A DNA stretch of 64,000 nucleotides from Marinifilum sp. N1E240 (GTDB lineage Bacteria; Bacteroidota; Bacteroidia; Bacteroidales; Marinifilaceae). The stretch covers positions 1 through 64,000 of the forward strand of contig NZ_WHKF01000008.1 in assembly GCF_009295825.1 (NCBI RefSeq), written 5' to 3'. Shown one piece after another: positions 54,423 to 63,960 of this stretch; the first letter of the stretch is position 1, and every line of letters begins with the position of its first letter. The notes beneath the pieces were generated by a model. The model saw only the letters and a program-made list of their open reading frames with translations, did no database searches and was not told the DNA's origin. A program made the translations under genes and the position numbers.

Positions 54423-56324
54423 TTAATAAGCTCTTTTGTCGTTTCCTTCTACATAGTTAATGAACGAAGTGTTCACAACCTTGTTACCTCCCGGAGTTGG
54501 ATAATTACCCGTAAAATACCAGTCTCCATTATTCTCAGGACAAGCTTCATGCAAGTTTTCAATTGATTGATAAACAATCTCAACTTCTGCCTCCATATTA
54601 TCAGGAGTTAATAGTTCAGCAATTTTTCCAGAAATTTGCTCTGCTGTAAAAGGCTTGTAAATTTCCTTAACGTAATTCATCACCTCTTCCTTAGGTAGAT
54701 TTTCCTGAGCTTTACATTTCTTATAAGTCTCCTGAATTACATCTTCCATTCCCTGCTCTTTTAACATTGCAATAGCTGCATTAAAAGCAATAAACTCTCC
54801 CATTCTTGTCATATCAATACCATAACAATCAGGATAACGAATTTGTGGTGCTGAAGATACAATTACAATTTTCTTAGGGTGTAGGCGATCTAAAATTCTT
54901 AAAATACTCTGTTTTAAAGTAGTTCCTCGAACAATTGAATCATCAATTACAACCAGGTTGTCTTCTTGATTCTTCACAATACCATAAGTAACATCATAAA
55001 CATGACCAACCAAATCGTCACGACCTTCATCATTAGTAATAAAGGTTCTCAATTTTACATCTTTAATTGCAATTTTCTCTACACGAGGTTCAACAGAAAT
55101 AATCTCTTTTAACTTTTCTTCTGTCCAACTGCCATTTAAATCATGAATTTTCTCCTTTTTCTCTTCCATTAATCTATGACGCACACCTTCCATCATTCCA
55201 TAAAAAGCCGTTTCGGCAGTATTAGGAATAAATGAAAACACAGTGTTTTTAATATCATGATCGATAGATTTTAGAATTGCTGGAGTAAGCAATTGACCCA
55301 GTCGTTTTCTCTCATTGTAGATATCTTTATCGCTACCTCGAGAGAAATAAATTCTCTCAAAAGAACATGATCTTCTTTTTTGAGGAACACGAACAGGTAC
55401 TTCTTCAATAACACCATTTTTTTTCACTACAACAGCATTACCAGGAGAAATCTCTTTAATGGTATCTGCTTTCACATTAAATGCAGTTTGTATCACAGGA
55501 CGCTCTGATGCTACTACCAAAACCTCATCATCCTGATAATAGAATGCAGGTCTAATTCCCCAAGGATCTCTCATCACAAAAGCATCACCATGCCCGAACA
55601 TACCAGCTACTGCATAACCTCCATCCCAGGTTCTACTTGCGCTAGACAACACCTTCTGAATGTCTATATTTTTCTCAATAAGTGGTGAAATTTCTCTATT
55701 TGAATATCCATCATTTTTATACTGACGGAACAACAATTGATTTTCTTCGTCAAGATAATGACCAACTTTTTCTAATATGGTTACGGTATCAGTATAATCT
55801 TTAGGATGCTGACCTAAATCCACTAATAAGTCAAAAAGTTCATCAACATTTGTAAGATTGAAATTACCCGCTAAAACCAGATTTCTAGATTTCCAGTTAT
55901 TTTCACGCATCACAGGATGTACAAAATCGATACTATTACGACCAAAAGTTCCATACCTTAGATGTCCCATGTACAACTCCCCTGCAAATGGCAAATTAGC
56001 TTTTGCCCAAACAGGATCATTAAAGCTTTCCGGATTTTTTTCTTCTCCTTCTTTTAGTCTACCATAGACTTTATCGAATACATCTTTAATAGGCTGGTCG
56101 CCACAAGATCTCTCTCGAGAAATATATTTCTCTCCCGGAGCCTGATCTAACTTTAAGCTTACTGCTCCCGCACCTTCCTGCCCTCTATTGTGTTGCTTCT
56201 CCATCAACAAATAGAGTTTTTGAATACCATATCTCCAGGTTCCATATTTCTCCTGATAGTATTCGAGAGGCTTTAGCAATCTTATCATTGCTATTCCGCA
56301 CTCATGCTTTAACTGATCACTCAT
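54423..56324 (-). CDS. purF: PurF-like amidophosphoribosyltransferase (long Bacteroidota form)
   Basis: 633 residues, longer than the E. coli enzyme (about 500). The class II glutaminase domain begins at Cys9 (HECGIAMIRL) after a short N-terminal piece, continues with QHNRGQEGAG, MGHLRYGTFG and ASRTWDGGYAVAGM, and the phosphoribosyltransferase domain has the PRPP loop VVIDDSIVRGTTLKQSI. There is an added C-terminal part of about 90 residues. It is expected to form phosphoribosylamine from PRPP and glutamine, but some Bacteroidota carry a second shorter PurF, so its precise job is not certain. It lies 36 bases behind the SPOR gene. Confidence 0.85.
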   Translation of the reverse strand: MSDQLKHECGIAMIRLLKPLEYYQEKYGTWRYGIQKLYLLMEKQHNRGQEGAGAVSLKLDQAPGEKYISRERSCGDQPIKDVFDKVYGRLKEGEEKNPESFNDPVWAKANLPFAGELYMGHLRYGTFGRNSIDFVHPVMRENNWKSRNLVLAGNFNLTNVDELFDLLVDLGQHPKDYTDTVTILEKVGHYLDEENQLLFRQYKNDGYSNREISPLIEKNIDIQKVLSSASRTWDGGYAVAGMFGHGDAFVMRDPWGIRPAFYYQDDEVLVVASERPVIQTAFNVKADTIKEISPGNAVVVKKNGVIEEVPVRVPQKRRSCSFERIYFSRGSDKDIYNERKRLGQLLTPAILKSIDHDIKNTVFSFIPNTAETAFYGMMEGVRHRLMEEKKEKIHDLNGSWTEEKLKEIISVEPRVEKIAIKDVKLRTFITNDEGRDDLVGHVYDVTYGIVKNQEDNLVVIDDSIVRGTTLKQSILRILDRLHPKKIVIVSSAPQIRYPDCYGIDMTRMGEFIAFNAAIAMLKEQGMEDVIQETYKKCKAQENLPKEEVMNYVKEIYKPFTAEQISGKIAELLTPDNMEAEVEIVYQSIENLHEACPENNGDWYFTGNYPTPGGNKVVNTSFINYVEGNDKRAY

Positions 56325-56360
56325 TCTTAACTTCTTAAATGGTTATTTAGTATATTGCTG

Positions 56361-56849
56361 TTATTCAACGCCTTCCTCAATAATCAATTCTTCAACTTCC
56401 TCCTCCTCAACAGGTTCTAAATCCGAAAACATGATTTCGGTTTTTACCGGATAACAATTTGGAAAATATTCAGAACATGCTTTATAAAGTTCTATTGATT
56501 CTAATTTTGTTCTAAAGTTACCCACACGCACTCTAAAATCAGGAGCAGTGTAAACAACATAAGCTCTTTCCTCAGGAAACAACTCTTTAAACTCTTTTTT
56601 AATTTCGAATGCTCTTTCCTTATCCGTACTTCCTCCAAAAAATATTTGGACTCTATAACCAGAAAAACTTCTCTTTTTCGAATTAAGAATACTATCTGTT
56701 TTTAACAGTTCAATCACTCTCTCATCTTGAATCACCTTTACTTCTCCAAGCGTATCTACAATTCCCTCTTTTTGTTCTACCTCTTGAGCATTCAGAGAGA
56801 ATCCTACAATAATTAAAACAAAAACTATTAAAAACTTATAATTCTGCAT
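56361..56849 (-). CDS. SPOR-domain protein
   Basis: An exported protein of 162 residues from the ATG at 56849, chosen for the signal peptide (MQNYKFLIVFVLIIVGFSLNAQ). Residues about 55-140 form a SPOR fold (GYRVQIFFGGSTDKERAFEIKKEFKELFPEERAYVVYTAPDFRVRVGNFRTKLE), which binds glycan strands without stem peptides and often marks septal proteins. The end is strongly acidic (LEPVEEEEVEELIIEEG). It lies between a universal stress protein gene and the PurF-like gene, all on the minus strand. Confidence 0.85.
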   Translation of the reverse strand: MQNYKFLIVFVLIIVGFSLNAQEVEQKEGIVDTLGEVKVIQDERVIELLKTDSILNSKKRSFSGYRVQIFFGGSTDKERAFEIKKEFKELFPEERAYVVYTAPDFRVRVGNFRTKLESIELYKACSEYFPNCYPVKTEIMFSDLEPVEEEEVEELIIEEGVE

Positions 56850-56901
56850 GTCCACTTCTATTTTATTTCTAACAACTTTCACTACCTATCAATAACCACT
56901 T

Positions 56902-57732
56902 TTAGTTTGGCACCGATAGAATTGGAATTTCAGATTTATTTACCATTTGCTGAGCGTAAGATCCGAAAAACATATTGAATGTCGTTTCTGCTTGCTCAGT
57001 CATTATTGCAATAATATCAGCTTCTATTTCTCTTGCATATTCAAGAGCTGTAAATGTGTTATTCTCACCTTGCCGAACTTCTTTAATTACATTTACACTC
57101 ACCTCATTCAAGTATTCTTCAGCCTGTCGCATATAATGTTCAATTTTACCAACAACAACTTTATCCGCTGACTCATAAACACCCAACACGTGCACTTCTG
57201 CTCCACAATTCATAGCCAAATCAGCAACAACTGGAATTTTTTTACGAGTTTGATTACTCGCATCAATTGGCATTACAATTCTTTTCACAGATTGAGTTTC
57301 TAACTCCTGATGCACCGTAACAACAGGACAAGAAGCATGACTTACTACCTTAAATGCATTACTTCCAATAAAAAACTCTTCGAAACCCGAGGCACCATAT
57401 GCTCCCATCACAATTAGATACGAATCTCCGTATTTTGCCTGATTCACAATCTCACGATAAACACTTCCTTTTCTTATTTTAAAATCAAAAACTCCATTCT
57501 CTACGGCATAGGCAGGCGAATGAAGTTCTGTCAATTTTTCTAAATACTCTTGTACTGTATGAATGATTTCATCTTTCAGCTCCTCAAAATGAAATGGAAT
57601 TTCAAATTTCTCAGATTTTTTTACATGTATCATTCGAAGGTGCGTGCCGAGATTATTAGCCAAGTTAATGGCAAATTTCAAAGCCTTTATGGAATCTCCG
57701 GAAAAGTCTACGGGGACCAAAATACGTTTCAT
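56902..57732 (-). CDS. Tandem universal stress protein
   Basis: 276 residues from the ATG at 57732 (MKRILVPVDFSGDSIKALKFAINLA). Two UspA domains in a row: residues 1-145 with the nucleotide motif MGAYGASGFEEFFIGSNAFKVVSHASCPVVTV, and residues about 150-276 starting KRIVMPIDASNQTRKK. The second has lost the G-x2-G-x9-G loop (TEQAETTFNMFFGSYAQQMVN), so only the first half likely binds ATP. It is a cytosolic stress factor; exact role unknown. The gene lies 52 bases upstream of the SPOR gene. Confidence 0.9.
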   Translation of the reverse strand: MKRILVPVDFSGDSIKALKFAINLANNLGTHLRMIHVKKSEKFEIPFHFEELKDEIIHTVQEYLEKLTELHSPAYAVENGVFDFKIRKGSVYREIVNQAKYGDSYLIVMGAYGASGFEEFFIGSNAFKVVSHASCPVVTVHQELETQSVKRIVMPIDASNQTRKKIPVVADLAMNCGAEVHVLGVYESADKVVVGKIEHYMRQAEEYLNEVSVNVIKEVRQGENNTFTALEYAREIEADIIAIMTEQAETTFNMFFGSYAQQMVNKSEIPILSVPN

Positions 57733-57765
57733 GTTGTTTAGTTTTTCAGTTAATCTGTAATACAA

Positions 57766-58091
57766 AAACAGTTCCTATTTTTGAATGTACATAAACAAAA
57801 CAGGCAACCGAGAGAGATTTATTCCCAAACCCACTCAATATCAACACCTTTTCAAAAGCTTAATTTGCGAGATAAAAATACACAAATTTCTTTAGCAACA
57901 AACACAATTTTTCATTCCTAAAAAATCAAAATACAAGCCTTTAATAAAATGGATAATAAAGTACATCTGATACAATTAAATTTACGAATTAATACTTTAA
58001 TCAACACACAAATAAATTTCACCAAAAATCAAAAAATGTGTTCATTTCTTCATATTGTTTTTATATCAATTCTAAATCACATCTCTACTTC
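57766..58091. other. Divergent intergenic region, no feature seen
   Basis: About 330 very AT-rich bases between the universal stress protein gene and the miaB promoter. No hairpin, repeat or credible small ORF was found. Confidence 0.5.
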
Positions 58092-58121
58092 TTGCCAATC
58101 TATTGAGATAATGTAACTTTG
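58092..58121 (+). promoter_or_regulatory. Promoter of miaB
   Basis: TTG (58092-58094), 19 nt, TAACTTTG (58114-58121, exact TAnnTTTG), leading to a start near 58127 and a leader of about 25 nt before the ATG at 58152. Confidence 0.75.
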
Positions 58122-58151
58122 CACGGAATTTTTTAAACTGAGGATATCAGA

Positions 58152-59483
58152 ATGAGCGAAATCAACAAAAAATTGTTTTTGGAAACCTATGGTTGCCAGA
58201 TGAATGTTGCAGATAGCGAAGTTGTTGCAGCTATTATGCAACACGATGGTTATGAAGTAACAAAAAACAGAGAAGATGCTGATGTTATTTTAGTAAATAC
58301 TTGTTCGGTTCGAGAAAATGCAGAACAGAGAGTAAGAGGTAGAGTTCAAGGATTTAAAGAATTAAAAAAGAAAAATCCAAAACTCTTAGTTGGTGTAATT
58401 GGCTGTATGGCTGAGCGTTTAGGAGAAAAACTGTTCGAACAGGAGAAAAATGTGAACATTGTTGTTGGTCCTGATGCATATATGGATTTACCAATGCTTG
58501 TAAAAAAAGCGGAAAACGGCGAGAAGGCAATCAACATTGACCTATCATTAACTGAAACTTATAAAGATATATGTCCTTCACGAATTGATGAAACTGCCAT
58601 TTCAGGTTTTGTATCCATCATGAGAGGTTGTAATAATTTCTGTACATACTGTATTGTTCCTTATACAAGAGGAAGAGAGAGAAGCCGTAACCCTGAAAGC
58701 ATATTAAAAGAGGTTAAAGATTTATCTGAAAAAGGATATAAGGAAGTAACCCTATTGGGACAAAATGTAAATTCATTCCAATTCAAGAATTCGGTTTCGG
58801 ATGTTAGCTTCCCGGAACTACTCGAAATGGTTGCTAAAGCTGAACCAAATATGAGAATTCGCTTCGCAACATCTCATCCTAAAGATATGAGTGACGATAC
58901 GCTAAGAGTTATTGCCAAATATTCAAATATTTGCAGATATATTCATCTTCCTGTTCAATCAGGTAGCGATTCTGTTTTAAAAGACATGCGCAGAAAATAC
59001 ACACGTGAATGGTATATGGATAGAATTACCGCAATACGCACAATTATTCCGGATTGTGGGATTTCATCTGACATTTTTTGTGGATTTCATAACGAAAGCG
59101 ATGAAGATTTTCAAGCTACTCTGGATTTGATGAAATGGGCAAAATTCGATTTATCGTATATGTTTAAATACTCGGAACGCCCTGGTACTTTTGCATATAA
59201 AAATCTTGAAGATAATGTTCCTGAAGATATCAAGAGCAAACGTCTTACGGAAATGATTGAGGTTCAGAGTAAATTATCTCATGAAAGTAACCTTCGTGAT
59301 ATCGATAAAGTTTTCGAAGTTTTAGTTGAAGGAGTTTCGAAAAAATCAGATCAGGAATTGTATGGAAGAACCTCTCAAAATAAAGTGATCGTTTTTCCAA
59401 GGAAAGATTACAAAGTTGGAGATTTAGTTCAAGTTAAAGCAACAAGCTGTACTACTGCAACACTAATAGGTGTTTCGATATAA
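58152..59483 (+). CDS. miaB: tRNA-2-methylthio-N6-dimethylallyladenosine synthase
   Basis: Radical-SAM methylthiotransferase acting on i6A37 of tRNA. 443 residues with the N-terminal UPF0004 domain (LETYGCQMNVADSEVVAAIM; cluster Cys in TYGCQMN, VNTCSVRENA and GVIGCMAERLG), the radical-SAM Cys motif GCNNFCTYCIVPYTRGRERSR, SDIFCGFHNESDEDF and the C-terminal TRAM domain (about 378-443, VLVEGVSKKSDQELYGRTSQNK). The close match to the MiaB GRERSRNPE text separates it from MtaB and RimO. Confidence 0.96.
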   Translation: MSEINKKLFLETYGCQMNVADSEVVAAIMQHDGYEVTKNREDADVILVNTCSVRENAEQRVRGRVQGFKELKKKNPKLLVGVIGCMAERLGEKLFEQEKNVNIVVGPDAYMDLPMLVKKAENGEKAINIDLSLTETYKDICPSRIDETAISGFVSIMRGCNNFCTYCIVPYTRGRERSRNPESILKEVKDLSEKGYKEVTLLGQNVNSFQFKNSVSDVSFPELLEMVAKAEPNMRIRFATSHPKDMSDDTLRVIAKYSNICRYIHLPVQSGSDSVLKDMRRKYTREWYMDRITAIRTIIPDCGISSDIFCGFHNESDEDFQATLDLMKWAKFDLSYMFKYSERPGTFAYKNLEDNVPEDIKSKRLTEMIEVQSKLSHESNLRDIDKVFEVLVEGVSKKSDQELYGRTSQNKVIVFPRKDYKVGDLVQVKATSCTTATLIGVSI

Positions 59484-59490
59484 CAACATT

Positions 59491-59522
59491 AAGAGTCATG
59501 CAAATTGTGTGACTCTTTTTTA
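59491..59522 (+). terminator. Intrinsic terminator after miaB
   Basis: AAGAGTCA (59491-59498) and TGACTCTT (59510-59517), 8 bp plus two wobble pairs, ending in a run of T. It lies seven bases after the miaB stop and ahead of the acetyltransferase gene. Confidence 0.75.
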
Positions 59523-59555
59523 TTTATCTTTGTTATTAGACCAATTAAAAAAGCC

Positions 59556-60074
59556 ATGAAAATTAATATTCGCCCTGAAAACAAAAATGATTATTCAGTA
59601 ATCACCATGATTAATGATATGGCTTTTGGTCAGGAAGCTGAAGGAAAATTGGTTGAAAAATTAAGAAAAAACCGGAAATTTATTAAGGAATTATCTTTGG
59701 TTGCAAGTATGGGAAACGAAGTCGTCGGTCATATTTTATTCTTTCCAATCCTTATAAAATCAAACGAAAAAGAATTTCAATCTTTAGCTCTGGCACCAAT
59801 GTCAGTTATTCCTGAACTTCAATCTTTAGGAATTGGAAGTCAGCTGGTGGAAAAAGGACTTTCTAAAGCAAAAAAACTAGGTCACCAATCAGTAATAGTA
59901 TTGGGGCACGATAAATATTATCCAAAATTTGGTTTTAAACCTGCAAGTAAATTCGATATCACAGCTCCATTCGAAGTACCCGATCAAGCATTTATGGCAA
60001 TAGAACTTGAGAAGAATTCATTAGATTGTGTTCAGGGATGTGTTGAATACCCTAAAGAATTCAATGATTTATAA
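59556..60074 (+). CDS. GNAT acetyltransferase (YhbS-like)
   Basis: 172 residues from the ATG at 59556 (MKINIRPENKNDYSVITMINDMAFG), the usual YhbS start; the 17-codon extension from 59505 overlaps the terminator. The acetyl-CoA loop is in LAPMSVIPELQSLGIGSQLVEKGLSKAKKLG (Q-x-x-G-I-G) and the family end is VLGHDKYYPKFGFKPASKFDITAPFEVPDQAFMAIEL. The substrate is unknown. It lies 73 bases behind miaB and is separated by a terminator. Confidence 0.85.
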   Translation: MKINIRPENKNDYSVITMINDMAFGQEAEGKLVEKLRKNRKFIKELSLVASMGNEVVGHILFFPILIKSNEKEFQSLALAPMSVIPELQSLGIGSQLVEKGLSKAKKLGHQSVIVLGHDKYYPKFGFKPASKFDITAPFEVPDQAFMAIELEKNSLDCVQGCVEYPKEFNDL

Positions 60075-60089
60075 GAAACAACAATTCTG

Positions 60090-60401
60090 CTAATTTTTCC
60101 CCAGTACGAATGATTCATTCATTCCAACTAGATCCACTAATTCCAAAACATCTTCAGATGCATTAGCTAGTGAAAACATTCGTTCATTAGCTTTAGCTAA
60201 CTCTGCAATGGCTTTAAGAGCCGAAAATCCCTGACTGTCAATAAAACTGACTCCATTAAGATCAAGCACAACTTGTTTACCCGATTTTTCGATAAAATCA
60301 ACGATTTCCTTCTTCACCATTTCCGAAATCTTACTATTTATTCTTCTTGTCCCTTCTAAGGAAGCAATTACAGATTGTTCTTGTATTCGAAAATTTAACA
60401 T
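60090..60401 (-). CDS. STAS-domain protein (anti-sigma-factor-antagonist type)
   Basis: A single STAS domain of 103 residues. The conserved helix region VVLDLNGVSFIDSQGFSALKAIAELAKAN includes the Ser of the D-S box that is phosphorylated by RsbW/SpoIIAB-type kinases in the family, followed by LANASEDVLELVDLVGMNESF. No partner kinase or phosphatase gene is in the window. It converges on the acetyltransferase gene with only 15 bases between stops. Confidence 0.85.
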   Translation of the reverse strand: MLNFRIQEQSVIASLEGTRRINSKISEMVKKEIVDFIEKSGKQVVLDLNGVSFIDSQGFSALKAIAELAKANERMFSLANASEDVLELVDLVGMNESFVLGKN

Positions 60402-60693
60402 ACTTTCTGATTGATTTTAAGCAACATGTATACTGTGTAAAGAAAATAGATTTTCATTAAAAAGCAATTCTAAAACACTTATTTAAAGTTGATCCTATTT
60501 CAACTACCTAGTACGGAAACGAACATGATTTTGTTCACATTCGAACATTAAATTTATCAACAATTTACTCACACCCATCAAAACAATCACAAAATCAACC
60601 CCCTAACACTTATGGTATGAAATATGATAATTTGATCGAATTATTAAATTATTCATTAATTAAAAAGAATTTTTTAACCAAGTCCATTTCGTT
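60402..60693. other. Divergent intergenic region, 292 bases
   Basis: AT-rich gap between the STAS gene and the protease gene. No exact TAnnTTTG box at proper spacing, hairpin or small gene was found. Confidence 0.4.
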
Positions 60694-63600
60694 ATGCTTA
60701 AAAAACTGTTTTTTATTACAACATTTTTAATTGCTCTTGCAGAAAGTTTACTAGCCTCGGAAACTCCATTATGGTTACGTTATCCTTCAATCTCTCCCGA
60801 CGGACAAACAATTGTTTTTGAATATGGTGGTGATCTTTTCACTATTTCCTCAGAAGGAGGAACAGCAACACCATTAACTATGAATCAATCATACGATTAC
60901 AAGCCTGTTTGGTCGCCTGATAGCAAAACAATTGCTTTTGCATCAAATCGATTTGGTAATTTTGATATCTACACCATTCCGGCAAGTGGTGGAGTTCCAG
61001 AACGATTAACCTTTCACTCTGGAAATGAATCTCCATCTTCTTTTACTCCTGATGGTCAAAACATCTTATTTTCATCATCAATTAGCGATGATTCCAAAAA
61101 TGTAATGTTTCCTTCCGGAGTGTTACCAGAATTATATAGTGTTCCAGCAAAAGGAGGAAAAATTTCTCAAATTCTTACTACTCCAGCATTAGATGCACAG
61201 TACAGTAAAAATATGGATTTCATTCTTTATCGCGATAGCAAAGGATATGAAGATCATTGGAGAAAACATCACACATCAGCAGTAACCCGAGACATTTGGA
61301 TTTACGATACTAAAAACAAAAAACATAGTATGTTCTCTACCTTTAAAGGTGAGGATTTGTATCCTGTTTTTAGCTCAGACAATAAGGAAGTTTATTACCT
61401 ATCAGAAAAATCTGGTTCTTTTAACATTTGGAAAGCACCTGTCGATAACAAATCAGACTTAAGTCAGCTTAGTTCATTCAAAAATCATCCTGTTCGATTC
61501 CTAAGCATTTCAGAAAACGACAAATTGTGTTATTTCTGGAATGGAGAAATTTACACTCAGGAAAAAGGAAAAGATCATGTAAAATTGAATGTAAAACTTG
61601 CTGTTGACAACAAGGAAAATTCAGTTAGTTACGAAAAATTAAGAAGTGGTGCACAAGAAATGAGCGTTGCTCCTAATGGAAAAGAAGTTGCATTTATAGT
61701 ACGTGGTGAAGTATTCGTAACATCTGTTGAATATGGAACAACAAAAAGAATTACCAATACTCCTGAGCAGGAACGCTCGGTTAGCTTCAGTCCTGATGGT
61801 AAAGCTCTACTTTATGCTTCGGAAAGAAATGGAAGTTGGAATTTATATCAAACCAAATTGGTACGCGAAGGCGAAACACAGTTTTCAAATGCAACAACAT
61901 TAAACGAAGAAGTGGTTTTAGAAACAGAAGCTGAAACTTATCAACCAAAATATTCACCAGATGGAAAAGAGGTTGCATTCCTTGAAGAACGTGTAATTCT
62001 TAAAGTAATTAACCTTAAATCGAAAAAGGTAAGAGAAATTCTTGGAAAAGAATACAACTACTCCTATTCAGATGGTGATCAGCATTACGATTGGTCGAAC
62101 GATGGCAAATGGTTTTTAGTTGATTTTTATCCTCATACTATTTTTATGCCAGATGTAGCATTAGTGGATGCACAAGGCAATAAGAAAATTGTGAATATTA
62201 CTGAAAGTGGATATAGCGATTCAAATGCCAAATGGTCGTTAAAAGGAAATGCTATGATTTGGCATACCGATCGTCGTGGTTATCGTTCTCATGGTAGCTG
62301 GGGTTCACAAGGTGACGTATATGTTCAGTTTTTCAATCAAAAAACTCTTGATGAATTTAAACTTTCTAAAGAGGAGAAAGAGCTAATAAAAGAAGAAGAG
62401 AAAGCTAAGAAAGAGAGCAAAAAAGAAGAGGATACTGATAAAAAAGATAAGAAAAGCAAAAAAGACAAGAAGGATAAAAAAGAAGACGAAGAAAAAGACA
62501 AAGATCTTAACATAGAATTATCAGGATTAGAAGATCGTCAGATTTGTCTTACCATAAATCCATCTAATCTTTCCGATGCAATTTTAACCCCTGATGGTAA
62601 AAAATTATTCTACTTAAGTAGATTTGAAGAAGGTTACGATCTTTGGGTGAATGATCTGGAAAAGAAGGAAACAAAAAAGATATTGGATTTAAAAGGTGGC
62701 GGTGGCGCTATGCAGTTCGATAAAGATGCTAAGAACTTATTCTTAATGTCGGGCAATAGTATTATTAAAGTGGATGTTGCCTCGAATAAGCGCAAAAACA
62801 TTAGTTATACTGCAGAAATGTATCTTGACAAAGCCAAGGAAAGAGAATATCTTTTTGAGCACGTTTGGCGTACTATGTTGCGTAAATTCTACGATCCTGA
62901 AATGCATCAATTGGATTGGGATTTTTACAAATCTGAATACACTCGATTCTTACCTCATATCAATAACAATTTTGATTTTGCAGAAATGTTAAGCGAACTT
63001 TTAGGTGAATTAAATGCTTCACATACTGGTTCTGGATACAGATACAGATCATCAAACGGTGATCGTACGGCGAAACTTGGAGCTTTTTACGATTGGAAAT
63101 ATGAAGGTGATGGTTTAAGAATTGCTGAGATTCTTGAAAAAGGTCCTTTGAACCAAGCGGATTCTAAAATTAAACCAGGTGTTGTTATCGAAAAAATTGA
63201 TGGTATGACCATCACAAAAGATAAGAGTCACTATCCATTATTAAATCACAAAGCTGGTAAAAAAGTTCTTTTAAGCTTATACAGCCCATACACAAAAGAA
63301 CGATGGGAAGAAACGGTTAAGCCTGTTTCAAGTATAAACAACCTACTTTACGAACGTTGGGTAAAAAGTCGTCAGGAAGAAGTAAAACGCTTATCGGATG
63401 GCAAAATTGGATACGTTCATGTTAGAGGTATGAACTCGCCAAGTTACCGTAAAATTTATTCTGAAATGCTTGGTAAATATGGTACTTGCGAAGCAATTGT
63501 GGTAGATACTCGCTTTAATGGCGGTGGTTGGCTACACGATGATTTGGTGACATTATTAAGCGGTGAAGTTTACTCAACCCTATCTCCTCGAGGACAGGAC

Positions 63601-63960
63601 TTTGGAACCGAGCCAATGAACAAATGGAAGAAACCATCAGCAGTTTTAATTAGTGAAAGTAACTATTCAGATGCTTGTGCTTTCCCTTATGCTTACCAAA
63701 CCTTAAAAATTGGAAAATTGATTGGTATGCCTGTTCCAGGAACCATGACAGCAGTTTGGTGGGAAACCTTACAGGATAGAAGTCTATATTTTGGTATGCC
63801 AATGGTTGGTGTTAAAGATATGAAAGGAGATTATATCGAAAACCAGCAAATTGAACCAGATATCAGAGTAACCAACGATTACGAAAAGGTAATTGAAGGT
63901 AAAGATCAGCAGCTTGAAAAAGCAGTTGAGCATTTATTGAACGAAATTGAAAAGAATTAG
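60694..63960 (+). CDS. Tricorn-like S41 protease with beta-propeller
   Basis: 1088 residues, exported (signal MLKKLFFITTFLIALAESLLASE). The N-terminal two thirds are WD40/PD40-like propeller blades (SISPDGQTIVFEYGGDLFTISSEGG, WSPDSKTIAFASNRFGNFDIYTIP, and others). A highly charged Lys/Glu insertion occupies about residues 557-607. Then come the C1 domain (KAKEREYLFEHVWRTMLRKFYDPEMHQLDW), a PDZ domain (about 792-865) and the S41 core (IGYVHVRGMNSPSYRKIY, VVDTRFNGGGWLHDDL), with the nucleophile Ser in SESNYSDACAFPYAYQTLKIGKLIG. It should degrade peptides in the periplasm. The whole protein is present, with the stop at 63960. Confidence 0.93.
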   Translation: MLKKLFFITTFLIALAESLLASETPLWLRYPSISPDGQTIVFEYGGDLFTISSEGGTATPLTMNQSYDYKPVWSPDSKTIAFASNRFGNFDIYTIPASGGVPERLTFHSGNESPSSFTPDGQNILFSSSISDDSKNVMFPSGVLPELYSVPAKGGKISQILTTPALDAQYSKNMDFILYRDSKGYEDHWRKHHTSAVTRDIWIYDTKNKKHSMFSTFKGEDLYPVFSSDNKEVYYLSEKSGSFNIWKAPVDNKSDLSQLSSFKNHPVRFLSISENDKLCYFWNGEIYTQEKGKDHVKLNVKLAVDNKENSVSYEKLRSGAQEMSVAPNGKEVAFIVRGEVFVTSVEYGTTKRITNTPEQERSVSFSPDGKALLYASERNGSWNLYQTKLVREGETQFSNATTLNEEVVLETEAETYQPKYSPDGKEVAFLEERVILKVINLKSKKVREILGKEYNYSYSDGDQHYDWSNDGKWFLVDFYPHTIFMPDVALVDAQGNKKIVNITESGYSDSNAKWSLKGNAMIWHTDRRGYRSHGSWGSQGDVYVQFFNQKTLDEFKLSKEEKELIKEEEKAKKESKKEEDTDKKDKKSKKDKKDKKEDEEKDKDLNIELSGLEDRQICLTINPSNLSDAILTPDGKKLFYLSRFEEGYDLWVNDLEKKETKKILDLKGGGGAMQFDKDAKNLFLMSGNSIIKVDVASNKRKNISYTAEMYLDKAKEREYLFEHVWRTMLRKFYDPEMHQLDWDFYKSEYTRFLPHINNNFDFAEMLSELLGELNASHTGSGYRYRSSNGDRTAKLGAFYDWKYEGDGLRIAEILEKGPLNQADSKIKPGVVIEKIDGMTITKDKSHYPLLNHKAGKKVLLSLYSPYTKERWEETVKPVSSINNLLYERWVKSRQEEVKRLSDGKIGYVHVRGMNSPSYRKIYSEMLGKYGTCEAIVVDTRFNGGGWLHDDLVTLLSGEVYSTLSPRGQDFGTEPMNKWKKPSAVLISESNYSDACAFPYAYQTLKIGKLIGMPVPGTMTAVWWETLQDRSLYFGMPMVGVKDMKGDYIENQQIEPDIRVTNDYEKVIEGKDQQLEKAVEHLLNEIEKN

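Noticed and set aside
62774-62992. Small ORF within the Tricorn-like gene
   Set aside because: Shadow frame of a long conserved coding region.
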